From NCBI RefSeq assembly GCF_963583255.1, contig NC_084816.1, positions 15,301,100 to 15,365,099 of the forward strand: DNA of 64,000 nt, given 5' to 3'. A program made the position numbers and the translations under genes. The notes beneath the pieces were generated by a model. It had not been told where the DNA came from. It saw only the letters and a list, made by a program, of their open reading frames with translations, and made no database searches. This document shows, one piece after another, positions 21,908-33,584 of the stretch. This DNA is from Pyrus communis (taxonomy: Eukaryota; Streptophyta; Magnoliopsida; Rosales; Rosaceae). Numbering within the stretch: the stretch's first letter is position 1; every line of letters starts with the position of its first letter.

Positions 21908-23859
21908 TGATGCGAGATTTATACGCGCACAAATTAAACCCTCTTTTTGACAATTGTAGTAATGATGTAAGTAGGGATCGTTCTGGACCGGGGATTAGGA
22001 GGGATTGTTAATCACTTGGATTTTGACTTAAAAACGTAAAAACACAATATAAAACACTATACTAAACTCGAAGAATTCAAAACTAAAAATAAGAAAGATT
22101 AAGACTAAGACTTAAACGAAATATGGGGGGATTGATTAATAAAACTAACTTTTAAAACACTAAGACAAACTAAAAGACTCAAAACAAGTTCAAAAGACTC
22201 CAAATACTTAAAAACATAAAATAAGACAAATCAAATGGTTAAGACTTAACAAAATAGGGGGGGGATTGTGGTTGGACGAGATTAAACTAAACGAACAGAT
22301 TATAATTTAAAACAGATAGTAAAGATGAATGTGATGAAAATATGGATGATGGAATAGCTAAGGGGTTCATCTCCATACATGTTACACTTGCATAATAAAA
22401 TGATTTCTAATTGTATTTCAATAAACCATGAATTCTCAACACCCCGGGTTAATTAGGTCCGCTTAAATTAACCGTCAAGTTTTCCTTAAGTTAATGAATT
22501 GGATGATTGCATACGACAACCCAAAGCATTCCTCACAAGTTCCCTACATGAATTGCATAATAGAGATACAAGCAAGAATCATTAAGCATCATGAAAACTA
22601 TAAGTGTTGACGAGGCATTCGTTACTATGATTGCATGAAACTTATGCCAAGAATTTGTTTAACGCGATTGTTTATAAGCAACCTCCACTACTTGTGAATA
22701 TAAGTTCATAACTATTACGTGAAACTCACTTATATTCTAGCGTCAAATTCATGCATGAAAATTAAGCGTTCATTCTTAATAAACATACATAAATAGGTTA
22801 TCAATCAAACAGTTAAACAAATTGAATTCACAATTTATGAAACGTAATTAAAAGTAATCAAATCATATTACAAACATAAACATAATTTCGAATCACCCCC
22901 AAGCTAAAGGGGGGTTTAGTTCCTCATACAAAACAAAGAGAATTGAAATTAAACATTGAAATCAAAGAAACGCCTAAACATTCCAACAACTCAAACTTGA
23001 ATTGTATGAACGTTTAGGCCCTCTTCTCTTCCTCTTTATTGTAGCATAAGGTCTAGGGATAATTGGTTTGGGGGATGGAAGTGTGGAATGGAAAAATGGT
23101 GTTTGGATTATAAGGGGAGAGATGGGAAGCTCACGGCTAGGGAAGGGAGAATGTGTTTGTAATGTGTTGTGTATGAAAATGAGATGTCCATGAATGAATG
23201 AATGCAAGGGTATTTATAGGAGTAGTGGAGGGAACATATGGCTATGTCATTTGTAGGTGAAGTAGGTGGATGTTATGTGAAGTAGGTGGATGTTGTAGGT
23301 GAAGTGGATGTTGTAGGTGAAGTAGGTGGATGTTGTAGGTGAAGTGGATGTTGTAGGTGAAGTAGGTGGATGTTATGTTAAGTGATAAGTGATAAGTGAT
23401 ATGATATGTGGTTATGATATGATAAGTGGTTAAGTGGTGATGATAAGTGATAAGTGATTAAGTGATATGATATGTGGTGATGATAAGTGATAAGTGCATG
23501 TGGGTTAACTAATGAAGGAAATGCATGTGCAATGACAATGTGTTAGAATGGATGTGTGTTATGCATGGCATGATTGGGATTAGGAAAGGTTTAAATGTCC
23601 TAAAACTAAAGAGAACAAGGTTCCAACACTTTGGCTCCAATTAGGTCTTCAATTTCGTCCAACACTTTGGCTTCAAGCATAAGCTATCCGTCCTTAGCCC
23701 AAAAGTGCTCCAAAAGTCTCCAAAATGCATCTTTTTGCTCCTTTAGCCCTTTGGACCTACAAACACACGAAAATAGCTTAAAGTACTAAAATAACTAAAG
23801 AAACATAACGTAAATGTACGAGAACAAGCCATTTAAGTCGCATAAATATGCTCCTATCA
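21908..23859 (-). repeat. Gypsy-A 5' LTR (1952 bp)
   Basis: The same sequence as the 3' LTR at an offset of 7338 bases. Its minus-strand TATA box (23218-23211) would drive the element's transcript. Confidence 0.93.
23211..23218 (-). promoter_or_regulatory. TATA box in Gypsy-A 5' LTR
   Basis: CCTATAAATACCC on the minus strand, followed by a CATTCATTCATTCATGG leader-like stretch. It is well placed to be the pol II promoter of the retroelement. Confidence 0.6.
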
Positions 23860-26166
23860 CTTGTGAATACCATCTTTGGCATGGGTTACCATGGGATGTA
23901 TTTGGGTGGATACCAAAGGTTGCAGGTTAGGGTTGGGAAGGGCTATAGGCGAACTAAGGGGTGATGGGTAGGGTAGGATAGGTGAAGGAGGAGATAAAGG
24001 TGCTGACATATAGGAGTTTGAGTCATGGATAATGTTTGATTTTATATAGGAAGTGGTGGATGGAGAAGGTTGGTTGTGGGGTTGGATAGGGATCGAGTTT
24101 GGTGGGGATGGTGAAGGGAAAATTAATTCAGAAGTCCCAAGTGCAATGGGAGTACTATTATGCAAGAAGGATGCATGAAAAGTAACATTGGATGTTTCAT
24201 GAAATGGAAAACAAGTTTCATAAAAAATAACATGCTTAGACATGAAAACACGACCCGTTGACTGATAAAGACACCTATACTCAAGTTTATTTTGAGAATA
24301 ACCTAAAATATGCATTTCTTGGGAAATTGTAGCTTATTAGACATGTATGGACATAAATAGGGAAAGCAGGCACACCTAAAAATTTTGAAAAATTCATATG
24401 ATGGTTCCCGTAGAAATAATTTTGTGTATGGAGAAATTAAGTTTGAAACTTTGCTTGGCAGTTGGTTTATTAGAAAATTGGTTGTATGAAGAGCCTTAAC
24501 CCAATAATTTTGAGACATAGATGCATGAGCAAGAAGAGTGAGTCCTGTTTCAACCAAATGTCGGTGTTTTCGTTCTGCCATACCGTTTTGTTCAGGATGG
24601 TGAAGACATGTATATTGATGATGAATTCCATGTTTTCCAAGTAGGTTTTGAAAATTTTATTGATATATTCTCCTCCGCCATCCATTTGAAAAGTTTGAAT
24701 TTTCCGTTGAAATTTATTCTCCATTTCAGTTTTAAATTTAATAAAAGTGGGCAACACATCGGATTTTAATTTTAAGGGATATAGCCAAGTATATTGCGAA
24801 TATTCATCAATGAAAATCACACAATAACGAAATCCTGAAATTGACAATGTTGAGGATGTCCATATATCTGAATGAATAAGTTGTAAAGGAAAATGCGAAA
24901 TTGAATTTGATAAAGGAAATGGCAATTTCTTGCTTTTGCCTAGAGGGTATGAATGACATACAGAATTCAAATTGTGGCTAGTAAGAGGCACTTTACTAGT
25001 GGACACTAAATGCTTCAAAATAAATGACGATGGATGACTAAGTCTGGAATGCCAAACATCATCATGGACTCTAACTCCCATGTACGCAAAAAATCCATGG
25101 CTTTTATTTGAATTGAAACTTGCATATGGATATAGCCCAATGTTACTCCAACCTGATAAAAGGATCTTCCCCAATCAGATATCCTAAACACAAAATAAAT
25201 TTGGGTAAAGTACGAAGAAGCAGTCATTATCATAAGAAAATTGATTGATAGGTAGGATATTTTGAGAAGCATTTGGACATTATAAGGTATTAGAGTGAGT
25301 ATAAGATTTAGTGGAAGAGTGTATGTAGGATGTTCATATGTGAGAGATTTGCAAGCCTTGGCCACCATTAACACCATTGACATTATTTGTGCCTGTGTAC
25401 TACTGTGCATTTGTGAATTGACCAGGATCGTTGGTTATGTGGGCATTGGCTCCAAAATCTAGAAGCCAGCTTGTTGGAGCAGTGGGTGTTTGGGATACAC
25501 AGTGGGACTGAGCAGCAAAAGTCGTGAGGTGAGCACTGGGAACACGACCTTCATATGAAGTGTTCATGCGATTGTAGCAGTCGATCGCAAAATGCCTATT
25601 TCGACGGCATATTTGGCATTTGAGTGATGGATGGTCAGTAAAGGAGGGACCTGCACCGAGAACACCTGGACGTTTTGATAAGGACCTACAACATTTCCAT
25701 TAGGGCAAGGAGCAAAACCACCTCGAGGAAGGACACCGGCTTGTCCTCTACCACATGCAAAACCGGCAGGTGCATGAACCCTGCGTCCTTGGTTGGCAAC
25801 CATGGCAGTCATGGTAGGTACGAGAGTATCTCTAGACAAAGTGAATGTAAGATGGTGAGTTTCAACACTAAGGAGCAATGCTTCCAAAGCTGCATAAGAA
25901 ATAGGGGTTTCTCGGGCTTGTATGGATGCCACATTATTTTCATACAAGGGTTTAAAAAGAGGGTTGATGTTGTCAATAAGTTGACCTTCATCATCCAGTA
26001 GAAAAGCAGGTGGACATTTTGACATTCCGTCAACAAAAGGCATCAGACTTCGACTTTGAAGTAGGGGAACAAACTGTGCTCACCACAAAGGGTAGTTCTG
26101 ACAATCAAGTTTCAAAGGAAGGAAGGCAGAAACATTAGTGAGAGGAGTGGTAGCGGAAGAGGCCAT
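23860..26166 (-). pseudogene. Copia-A polyprotein, 5' part: gag, protease and integrase
   Basis: A minus-strand ATG at 26166 (MASSATTPLTN) opens gag, but a TGA interrupts it at codon 29 (26082-26080). A CCHC zinc knuckle (CQICRRNRHFAIDC) lies near 25580-25625. The protease box reads WLLDFGANAHIT (normally DSG or DTG) near 25450-25475. The pre-integrase and integrase blocks follow: HSDIW, FIDEYSQYTWLYP, MDGGGEY and EQNGMAERKHRHL, so the D, D and E residues are kept. Several frameshifts separate the blocks. The frame is cut at 23860 by Gypsy-A and resumes at 14569. Confidence 0.85.
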
Positions 26167-26216
26167 TGCGTTTGAGAAAGAAATGTTGTCGTTAGACTAT
26201 TAAGAGGTTAATACCA

Positions 26217-26491
26217 TATAAGAATTGTGCTCAATAGTTTGAGCATATTGTATTATGTTTATATAGAGATTACAAGTAAAGTTTGAGTGAAGAACAAACT
26301 CTTCAAAAACAAACCAAAGATAATTTATAGATAATACAATTAACAAATAATCTATTTGAATTCAAAATCATTCAACAGCTAAAGGATTGGACTGTTGAGA
26401 AGTTTTAGCTAAGCCTTCTTGTTGACTGATTCCGTTTTGGTCTCCAATGAGTTTTGTGGTGGGAAGCTTTGATTTCAAATTTGGTTTATCA
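26217..26491 (-). repeat. Copia-A 5' LTR (275 bp)
   Basis: Partner of 12412-12683. In element orientation it is followed directly by the TGGTATTA primer-site-like sequence. Confidence 0.85.
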
Positions 26492-26496
26492 CTCTG

Positions 26497-26663
26497 ACTA
26501 ATTGAGGCTTTTGAACCACCTTTCCCAACCCACGAACATGTTCTGCAGAAAGCTCCTCCTCTTTTGGCAGCAGTTTGCTCTCACTTCTCTGATTTGAATT
26601 CTCATTTCCAAGGCCTCCAAATAGCTCCCAACCAACGCACCGAGTTCTGAATTCACCGCTCAT
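26497..26663 (-). pseudogene. small ORF interrupted by Copia-A (5' part)
   Basis: A minus-strand ATG at 26663 begins MSGEFRTRCVGWELFGGLGN and stays open for 57 codons to the Copia-A insertion point (26496). If the element and one target-duplication copy are ignored, the frame continues for 20 more codons at 12406-12347 (GDGYGFWVERVERVASTISI) before TAA. I do not recognise the product. Whether it was ever a gene is open; continuity across the empty site is suggestive but can arise by chance. Confidence 0.35.
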
Positions 26664-26699
26664 CTTCGGAGAAAATAGCCCTCCACAATCTCAACATCA

Positions 26700-27853
26700 G
26701 TCTTCAGAATCTCAGCCTCGTCACTCCCTAGTATACTTCTTCTCTCAATTTGGGTTTTTGAAATTTGGGTCATTTAATTTTTTTTTTTTTTTCCCATTTT
26801 AGGTATTGCAAGTTACATGTCCATCCGCTATTCTATTAGCCATTTATGTGGCTATTAAAACACGAACTAATTCAACCTTTCTGATTTCAGTCAAAGAATT
26901 ATGTTTGTGATTTCATGGCTTTAGAATTGGGAATGGGGTTTTAGTTATGAACTCTAAACTAATTGATGAAATTATCATCTTAGTCTCATACTAACAGAGT
27001 TATAATGAAAGTTTCAATTTAGAATATAAATCCTAATAAACTTCACTATAAATATTTAAATTCGAATTTTTTTACCATAAAAACAATCTTCTAAATATTT
27101 ACAACTACGATTAACATTTATCCGATTTAACCTATAAGTAAACGTTGGATTGGAGTCGCACATACCAAGGAAGGTTGACACACACTCATACACACACTAT
27201 CACCGTCTGAAATTAAATGATTAATGAATGAAGCGGTCAGTGGCCCGTGCCGTTGAAGCTGTTATATATAGGCTTAAATAAATGACCGAAATTAATGAAA
27301 AATGGCTACTTTTGTGGGGGAGCTGGCTGGGTTTATTTTTTCAAAGCTGCTGAGACACAGACACTGACAACCTTATTCCAAAGGCTTCTTTCTCTGCGCT
27401 GCAGATTCCGCAACACTCAACTCAACCGTCAGAAAAAATAGTACTGATTCCCTCGGTCTTAACGTACCCTTTTCTGTCGCTACATCTAATTAATTATTTT
27501 TTCGAATGAAAACCCAAACACACATAAGCTTTGTTCATTGGAACCCTCCATTTTATTAATGTTTTGGATCCTTGGCCAAGGGAGAGAAACATGCACCGTG
27601 TTCAATTCAAACATTGCCCATGCCCAGGTCCACTTGCCCAAATTGGAAGTGTGATTGCTTACAAATTTTTTATGTGTACATTTTTGTTTCTTTTTTGTTG
27701 GTTTATAATTGGATTGCACCTACTACAATTTTTTTTTTTTGGGAAAAGATATAACTATTTACTAAACCGTCCAATAATAATCATCTCAAATAAAGTGTAA
27801 CGAATTCGAGATCTGATTATGGTTATGAGATATAGTAATTCGACGTAAGGATA
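26700..27853. other. intergenic stretch
   Basis: AT-rich, with a T-run at 26780-26793. The sequence at about 27240-27430 could be an upstream region of a gene, but no matching open frame follows. Nothing else is identified. Confidence 0.35.
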
Positions 27854-27862
27854 TACTGATGA

Positions 27863-28831
27863 GGCTTTTTAGTCAAAATGGTCCCTGAAATTTACATAAC
27901 ACATCACTTTGGTCTCTGAGATTGAAAATCAATAGAAATTGTCCCTGAGATTGTCTGCCATCCATTATTTTGGTCATTCCATTAAAAACACTCCGTTAAG
28001 TGCCCTTGAGCTCTTGGCCGAAATTTGGACAATTTTCAAAATTTCGTAACTCAATTGTTTTTTAACCAAATTTGACTCATAATATATCAAAATGAAGATA
28101 GGAAAGTGTAGAACAAGATTATACCTATTTGGAAGCCCAATCATTACCGAAGATGGTAGGAAAATAGCCTGAAAGGTGACTAGTCCGTGGGAAAACTGGA
28201 AAACTCGCCGGAAACTGGGTAAACTTTAAACGTTCATAACTTCTTCAATACTCAACGAAATCGAGTGATTCAAAAATGAAAATCATATGTCTTGACAAGA
28301 AAAAGAGAATGATGCCTTTCTTGACGGCTAAATCGCCGTGGTTTGGCCAAAAAAGGGCTCGAAAATAGCTGTCTTAATCTCGAGTTAGCCACTTTCGAGC
28401 TGTTTTTCGGCCAAACAAGGGCTATTTAGCTGTCAAGAAAAGTACCATTCTCTTTGTCTCGTTGAGAAGTATGATTTTTGTTTTTTAATCACTCAATTTT
28501 GTTGAGTATTAAAGAAGTTATGAACATTTAAAGTTTACCCAGTTTTCGGCGAGTTTTACAGTTTTCCTGTGGACCAGTCACTTTTCAGGCTATTTTCAGG
28601 CCATCTCTGGCAACCATTGGGCTTCCAAATAGGTATAATCTTGTTCTACACTTTCCTATCTTCATTTTGATATATTATGTGTCAAATTTGGTTAAAAAAC
28701 GATTGAGTTGCGAAACTTGAAATTGCCCAAACTTTCGGCCAAGAGCTCCGGGACACTTAACGAAGTTTTTAACGGAATGACCAAAATAACGGATGATGGA
28801 CAATCTTAGAGACCATTTTGGCTAAAAAGCC
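27863..28831. mobile_element. Mutator-like fold-back element with arms of several hundred bases
   Basis: The left end GGCTTTTTAGTCAAAATGGTC and the reversed right end GGCTTTTTAGCCAAAATGGTC start two inverted arms of roughly 470 bases that pair almost along their full length. The centre is near 28370-28390, where the 'ttggccaaa..agggctcgaa' sequence is mirrored. The flanking nonamers TACTGATGA (27854-27862) and TATTGATGA (28832-28840) match at 8 of 9 positions; a 9-bp duplication is typical of Mutator-like elements. No transposase is present. Confidence 0.8.
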
Positions 28832-28840
28832 TATTGATGA

Positions 28841-30272
28841 AGGATAAACTTTTTTTTTCTTGATGTCGGATGATAGCTTGGACAAGGTTCAAATCAATGT
28901 GCTTCGAGTGGATATATTCACTCTATGACTCCGAAGTATACCCTTGCTACACACTATAAATTGCATCGGTATCCAAATTGTAGAAAGACCTCATGACAAG
29001 GAAAGTCCGTGATAGGAGAAAGGTGAAACGTGAAAGCTGAAATGTCAAACTACTCAAACATGATTTTATTGACTTGAAAATATACCTGTTTACTTCTTTT
29101 GCTGCACTCGCCAGATTGCCAGACATTAAATCCTAAACAACTAAACCCTTTGGCCTTTGTCGCATTTCCCAAACAAACACCGAATCCTAAACACCCTTAT
29201 TTATTCTATTCGGTTCTCTTCTCAAATAGAAAAAACTGTCGTTTCAATATAAAAAGATTATATGAAATTTACTCTTCACCAATTTTATCTTTCGGTATCC
29301 TTCCATTGTGTGTGACCTTGTAAATTCGAACTAAGTAGTGAATAATTTGAATAGTACAACTAATCATAATTTACATAATTAGAAACCATTCTAATTTAAC
29401 CTTATAGGAAGATCCACAAACCGAATAGTAATAATGATTATCGACTACCCACATTAGTCAGAATATGTTTGAATTCATATAACACATTTTTACAACCTTA
29501 TTTGTGGTTACAACGCAATTTGGTGCTTCTGTCTGTTATATTCCGATCATATATTTTAGAGCATGCAACTAATTGTATCTTCTCTATGTTGCATTGGCCA
29601 ATGACTTCTGGAGATAGATCATCAAGGGGATCTAGGAGTATCTGCCTACGTGATTACCCAGAAGGTGATAGATTCCTTCTTGTGCATTTACGTATCTCCA
29701 TATAATGCGCATGGTCCTGTACCTTAGACTATGAAGCTCCACTATTGATTGAGAGTTTCAAGGCGAAGCCAAAAATCACATTCATTAACATGAGAAGTTG
29801 TAATGTCTCAGGTCAAAGAAATAATTGCATACATAACTCAGAAGTGTGGTACAATTAACAAGGTAATTTTTCATTTTTACACTTTTATGGTTGATTAATA
29901 TTCAATGAACTTTATCTCATAAATGAGCACGTTTATGTGATTCCATGTTACTACATACCTAAGTCTTAGACATACAAATGAATACAACATAAACCAGCTT
30001 GTATAGATATTCAATAGTCTATTCGATCATCCTAGGCTAAGAACCTAATTTAGGACTTGAGATACGTACGGTACATATCTCGAACTTCTTTTCAATCTTG
30101 TCCCTACAACTTAGTGTATTCCTTAACTCACCCTAATAAACAACGAACCTTCCAAATTTGCTATTAGGTCACATGTTCGATTGACGGATGTTCTCACTTG
30201 GACTTATTTAACTAATTACGTGTTGGCATGTCAAATGCTTTTCGAGCATACTTCAACAGAATTAACCTTGTT
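28841..30272. other. intergenic stretch, nothing identified
   Basis: AT-rich with short open frames only. No gene, RNA or clear repeat is supported. Confidence 0.35.
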
Positions 30273-30275
30273 AGA

Positions 30276-30875
30276 CCTACTCTAACCCTTGGAGTAAAAC
30301 TCAATTTTAGATTCTAAACTTATTATCCCAACTTGCTCCAACCCATGGGGCATGAGTTTTAACCAAAACTCATCTATGGGGCAAATTTAGGTTAGGATTC
30401 CCCCTGGGTTAGTAGGGCTGGCACCATATATGTGTATATTTTTTAGTTTTATATTTATAAATTCATTGAATCCAACGGCTAAGATCTAATATGATTAAAT
30501 CCAAAGGTAAAAAAAGGAGATCTAACCGTTCAAATTTAAATCAAACAGCTAAAGTAATTAAAAAAAAAAATTTATGTGTTTCATGTTCTTTCATAGTGTT
30601 CCACAAGTTTCATGGTATCAATTTAGTTTTTTTTTTTTTTTTAATATTTATCGGAATCTAAATATTTTTAGGTTAAAATGTTCATATAATTAAATTATAA
30701 TAGCTACATAACTTATTTATTTATTTTAAAAGTTACTTTAAGAAAAAAATTATCCTAAATTCATTCTTTAATAATCTCGAACCAGTAAAGATTGGAGGAG
30801 AAAAACTGTTTCTGGGTTAAAACCTAAATTTTCTGGGTTAAAAATCTTAAGTTTTAACCCAAGTTGGAGATTGTC
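30276..30875. mobile_element. Tourist-like (PIF/Harbinger) MITE, tentative
   Basis: The left end GACCTACTCTAACCCTTGG and the reversed right end GACAATCTCCAACTTGGG are imperfect terminal inverted repeats. TTA flanks both sides (30273-30275 and 30876-30878), matching the 3-bp target duplication of PIF/Harbinger elements. The 600-bp interior is AT-rich with no coding frame. The repeats are weak, so the superfamily call is provisional. Confidence 0.5.
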
Positions 30876-31204
30876 TTAGTGAGCACCAACAACTTTGAGG
30901 CGAGTAAGACCTCATCCCTATAGGCAAATGCATTGAGGGGCAGGGGGTTAGTTGACCCCCCGAACTTCGGTGAATGTTTATGGATAACTTGGGTGCTAAC
31001 CCCTTGAACATCGGTGAATTTCCATGGATAACTTGGGTGGTGCCCCTTTGAAGATTGGAGTTAGCTTTATACATGCCCTCCAACTGTAAGAGTGGCTCTT
31101 CTTATTATTTTTTTTAATAAATATTACTTTGTCAAAATGACATGGTTTTGGACCCTTAGTTTAATTAAAAAGAATAAACACCAAGAGCCAAAAAAAATAA
31201 ACGC

Positions 31205-31832
31205 ATGGATGATGGATATGTTACTCCAGGGAGATCACGGCGTGGAGCTCAAAGAATCACAAACTTCCATCATTATCATGTGGAACTCTTTATTGCTATC
31301 GTTGATAAGCAACTTGTGGAAATAAATAGTCTCCTTGATGAGGTAAATACAGAGTTGCTTCTTTGTTTGGCAAGTTTGAGCCCGGATGATTCATTCTCTG
31401 CTTTTGTTGAACAAAAACTTTTTTTTTTTTGCTCAATTTTATCCGAATGAATTTACTACTTGTCAACTCTTGGCAATTGAAGATCAACTTGGGCATTATA
31501 TTTTTGATATGTGTTCGAGTAGTGAATTTTCTCAATTGAAAGGATTTGGTAGCCTTGCAAAAAAATGGTGGAGACGGGGAGGAATAGAGTATATAATCAT
31601 GTGTATTTGCTAATTACATTGGCTTTAGTTCTACCAGTTGCTCCTGCTTCAGTGGAGAGAGTTTTTTTCCGCTATGAATATTGTGAAAACTCCATTGCGT
31701 AATTGAATGAGAGATCAATGGCTGAGTGATAGTATGGTGATTTATATTGAGAACAATGTTTTTTCTTCCATTGACAATGAAGCTATAATGCAACATTTTC
31801 AAAATATAAAAATGCGTATGGGATTATTGTAA
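31205..31832 (+). pseudogene. hAT transposase C-terminal remnant (ZMYM1/TTF-type zinc-finger family)
   Basis: Plus-strand frames with shifts encode RRGAQRITNFHHYHVELFIA, INSLLDEVNTELLLCLASLSP, YPNEFTTCQLLAIEDQL and ALVLPVAPASVERVF followed by SAMNIVKTPLRN. This is the order seen at the C-terminus of plant hAT-derived TTF-type zinc-finger proteins; the last block is the hAT dimerisation region. Frameshifts occur near the T-run at 31420 and near 31670, and there is an in-frame stop near 31705. The N-terminal zinc finger and catalytic core are absent. It is a dead fragment. Confidence 0.75.
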
Positions 31833-31839
31833 CCTGTAT

Positions 31840-32585
31840 TGATATTTGTTCTATAAGTTATGAATGATGGAACTATGATTTAATTTTTAAGGTTATTATA
31901 TGTCTAGGAAATGTTTGTAAACTTTTACATACCCCTGGAAATATTTTTCTTGAATCCGCCACTGCTCCTTCCTATAAAAAAATGTTGTATATAGCGAGTT
32001 TTTGTTCAATCCTTTATTGGTGTGTAATTATATTTTCATTTGTGTGTGTGTGTGTACGAGATACAGAGGTAAAAAAGAGGTAGAGATGTTACTTAATTTT
32101 GCAATAACTCTATTTTCACTCTTTTGACAAACTTCAGCGGAAATCTGTCAAAAAGTGAACAAAAGAGTAACATATTTAGCACAAGGATGTGCTTTCCTAC
32201 TAACCGAAAACGTGTATATTATCCTTGCATGCGCTTGGCACCTACTCACGTCAACTTTTCGGCCCTCATTGACCGATCTGACAGGGGGGAGCTCATTACA
32301 AGTTTACGTAAACTATATGGCTTTATTCAAAATTTAAAAACTCCAGGTACATACGTACAAAATCAAGAACACACACACACACAATATCTGTATAAGAAAA
32401 TCATATATTTGTATGGAAGTTGTATCTTTATATGGATGTCACGGAAAATTCATATCTAGTCATTGAGATTCAATCCTAGAGATGATATCAAGCATTTGTC
32501 AAGGGTTGTTTGGTTTAGGAATAAATGACGTTAAACGAAATTGACTAGATTCTTTGATTTGGACAACTCAAACAATTGACGGTGC

Positions 32586-32663
<78 letters not shown>

Positions 32664-32818
32664 TTTCTCAATTTTGGTATCTGACTTCATTGTGGCCATA
32701 TCTAGGTAGATGTAAAAATAAATGAGCCATCGCTGTTTAATATTATAAGAGAGATGTAAGGCTTCGTGAGAATTTCGTTCTTTTTTCTGCGAGTGATCAA
32801 CGAGCCTTCTCTTCTTCT
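31840..32818. other. intergenic stretch with microsatellites
   Basis: A TG repeat at about 32040-32054, a short CA run near 32371-32382, a (TA)n tract at about 32588-32644 and then a T-run to 32666. No gene is supported. Confidence 0.4.
32588..32666. repeat. (TA)n microsatellite followed by T-run
   Basis: About 28 TA units continue directly into about 20 T. Confidence 0.9.
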
Positions 32819-33253
32819 ATGGATAACCCACAAGAGAATGGAACTCAACCATTTGATCAAACATGGTTTGACGTGGTCGATCTTTGCGGGAAAGAGTTCC
32901 AACTCCCCATTGTTTCTACTCCCATCAACCTACGATGGAGTGACTGCAACAACTTGGTTTTCTTTGAAGACCAGCAGCCTGATATATATGAAAACTTCTA
33001 CGAATCCGAGATGACCTGCTCGTCTTGTGCTGGAAATGGATTGGATTCGTTTCCACTCATGGAAATCGTGTTTTCGCTCACCAACTCTGTTACGACAGTT
33101 TCTCCGTCCGAAGGTTGTTCCTTAGGTAACCATAAAGTACATTTTCCTCAGGCTAATCAGTATGTTTTTGTGCCCACTCCTACCATCAACCCGTTGGTTA
33201 GTTCTACTAATTCATTGCGTTTGAGGAACAATCCAATCTATGCTTCTGGATTT
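32819..33253 (+). CDS. unrecognised ORF truncated by assembly gap
   Basis: A plus-strand ATG at 32819 opens an uninterrupted frame of 145 codons (MDNPQENGTQPFDQTWFDVV...) that runs into the run of N at 33254. The composition is that of a soluble polar protein: several Trp/Phe/Asp-rich stretches, one CSSC pair near residues 64-67 and no membrane span. I do not recognise the family. Beyond the gap the sequence is a Cassandra LTR fragment, so the gene is either continued in missing sequence or broken by that insertion. Length without stops in AT-rich surroundings supports real coding sequence, but no promoter stands out. Confidence 0.45.
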
Positions 33254-33453
33254 NNNNNNNNNNNNNNNNNNNNNNNNNNNNNNNNNNNNNNNNNNNNNNN
33301 NNNNNNNNNNNNNNNNNNNNNNNNNNNNNNNNNNNNNNNNNNNNNNNNNNNNNNNNNNNNNNNNNNNNNNNNNNNNNNNNNNNNNNNNNNNNNNNNNNNN
33401 NNNNNNNNNNNNNNNNNNNNNNNNNNNNNNNNNNNNNNNNNNNNNNNNNNNNN
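33254..33453. other. assembly gap of 200 N
   Basis: Exactly 200 undetermined bases, probably a placeholder length and not a measured size. Confidence 0.99.
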
Positions 33454-33584
33454 AGTTCCCAAAAACAAAACCGTGAGGGAATGGTAAGCCCAAAGCGGAC
33501 AATATCGTGCTACGGTGGTGGAGTTGGGCCCGGAAAGTCGTCCCGCCCCGGGCCGGGATGTGACCCCTGGGCGATGTGGGATGT

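Larger units (their letters stand above)
14570..23859 (-). mobile_element. Gypsy-A: young non-autonomous Ty3/Gypsy (Athila-like) retrotransposon
   Basis: The 9290-bp element is flanked by a perfect CTTGT duplication (14565-14569 and 23860-23864). Its LTRs are 14570-16521 and 21908-23859. On the minus strand the primer site TGGCGCCGTTGCCGGGGA lies just inside the right LTR, and a polypurine tract (AAGTGTGGGGGTATTT) lies just before the left LTR. The right LTR is therefore 5' and transcription runs on the minus strand. The 5386-bp interior has a truncated gag-like frame and no protease, RT, RNase H or integrase, so mobility would need an autonomous partner. A second, independent ORF is carried on the opposite strand (19570-20256). 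It is inserted in the Copia-A polyprotein. Confidence 0.93.
12412..26491 (-). mobile_element. Copia-A: degenerate Ty1/Copia LTR retrotransposon with nested insertions
   Basis: Two LTRs (12412-12683 and 26217-26491) flank gag-pol remnants read on the minus strand. The 5' LTR is the right one. Just inside it, a TGGTATTA sequence (reverse of 26209-26216) resembles the usual Copia primer site TGGTATCA (initiator Met tRNA). Flanking pentamers CTCTA (12407-12411) and CTCTG (26492-26496) look like a target duplication with one change. About 20 substitutions separate the LTRs by eye, so the insertion is old. Without Gypsy-A (9290 bp plus duplication) and the Cassandra LTR it would be about 4.5 kb, a normal Copia size. 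Confidence 0.88.
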
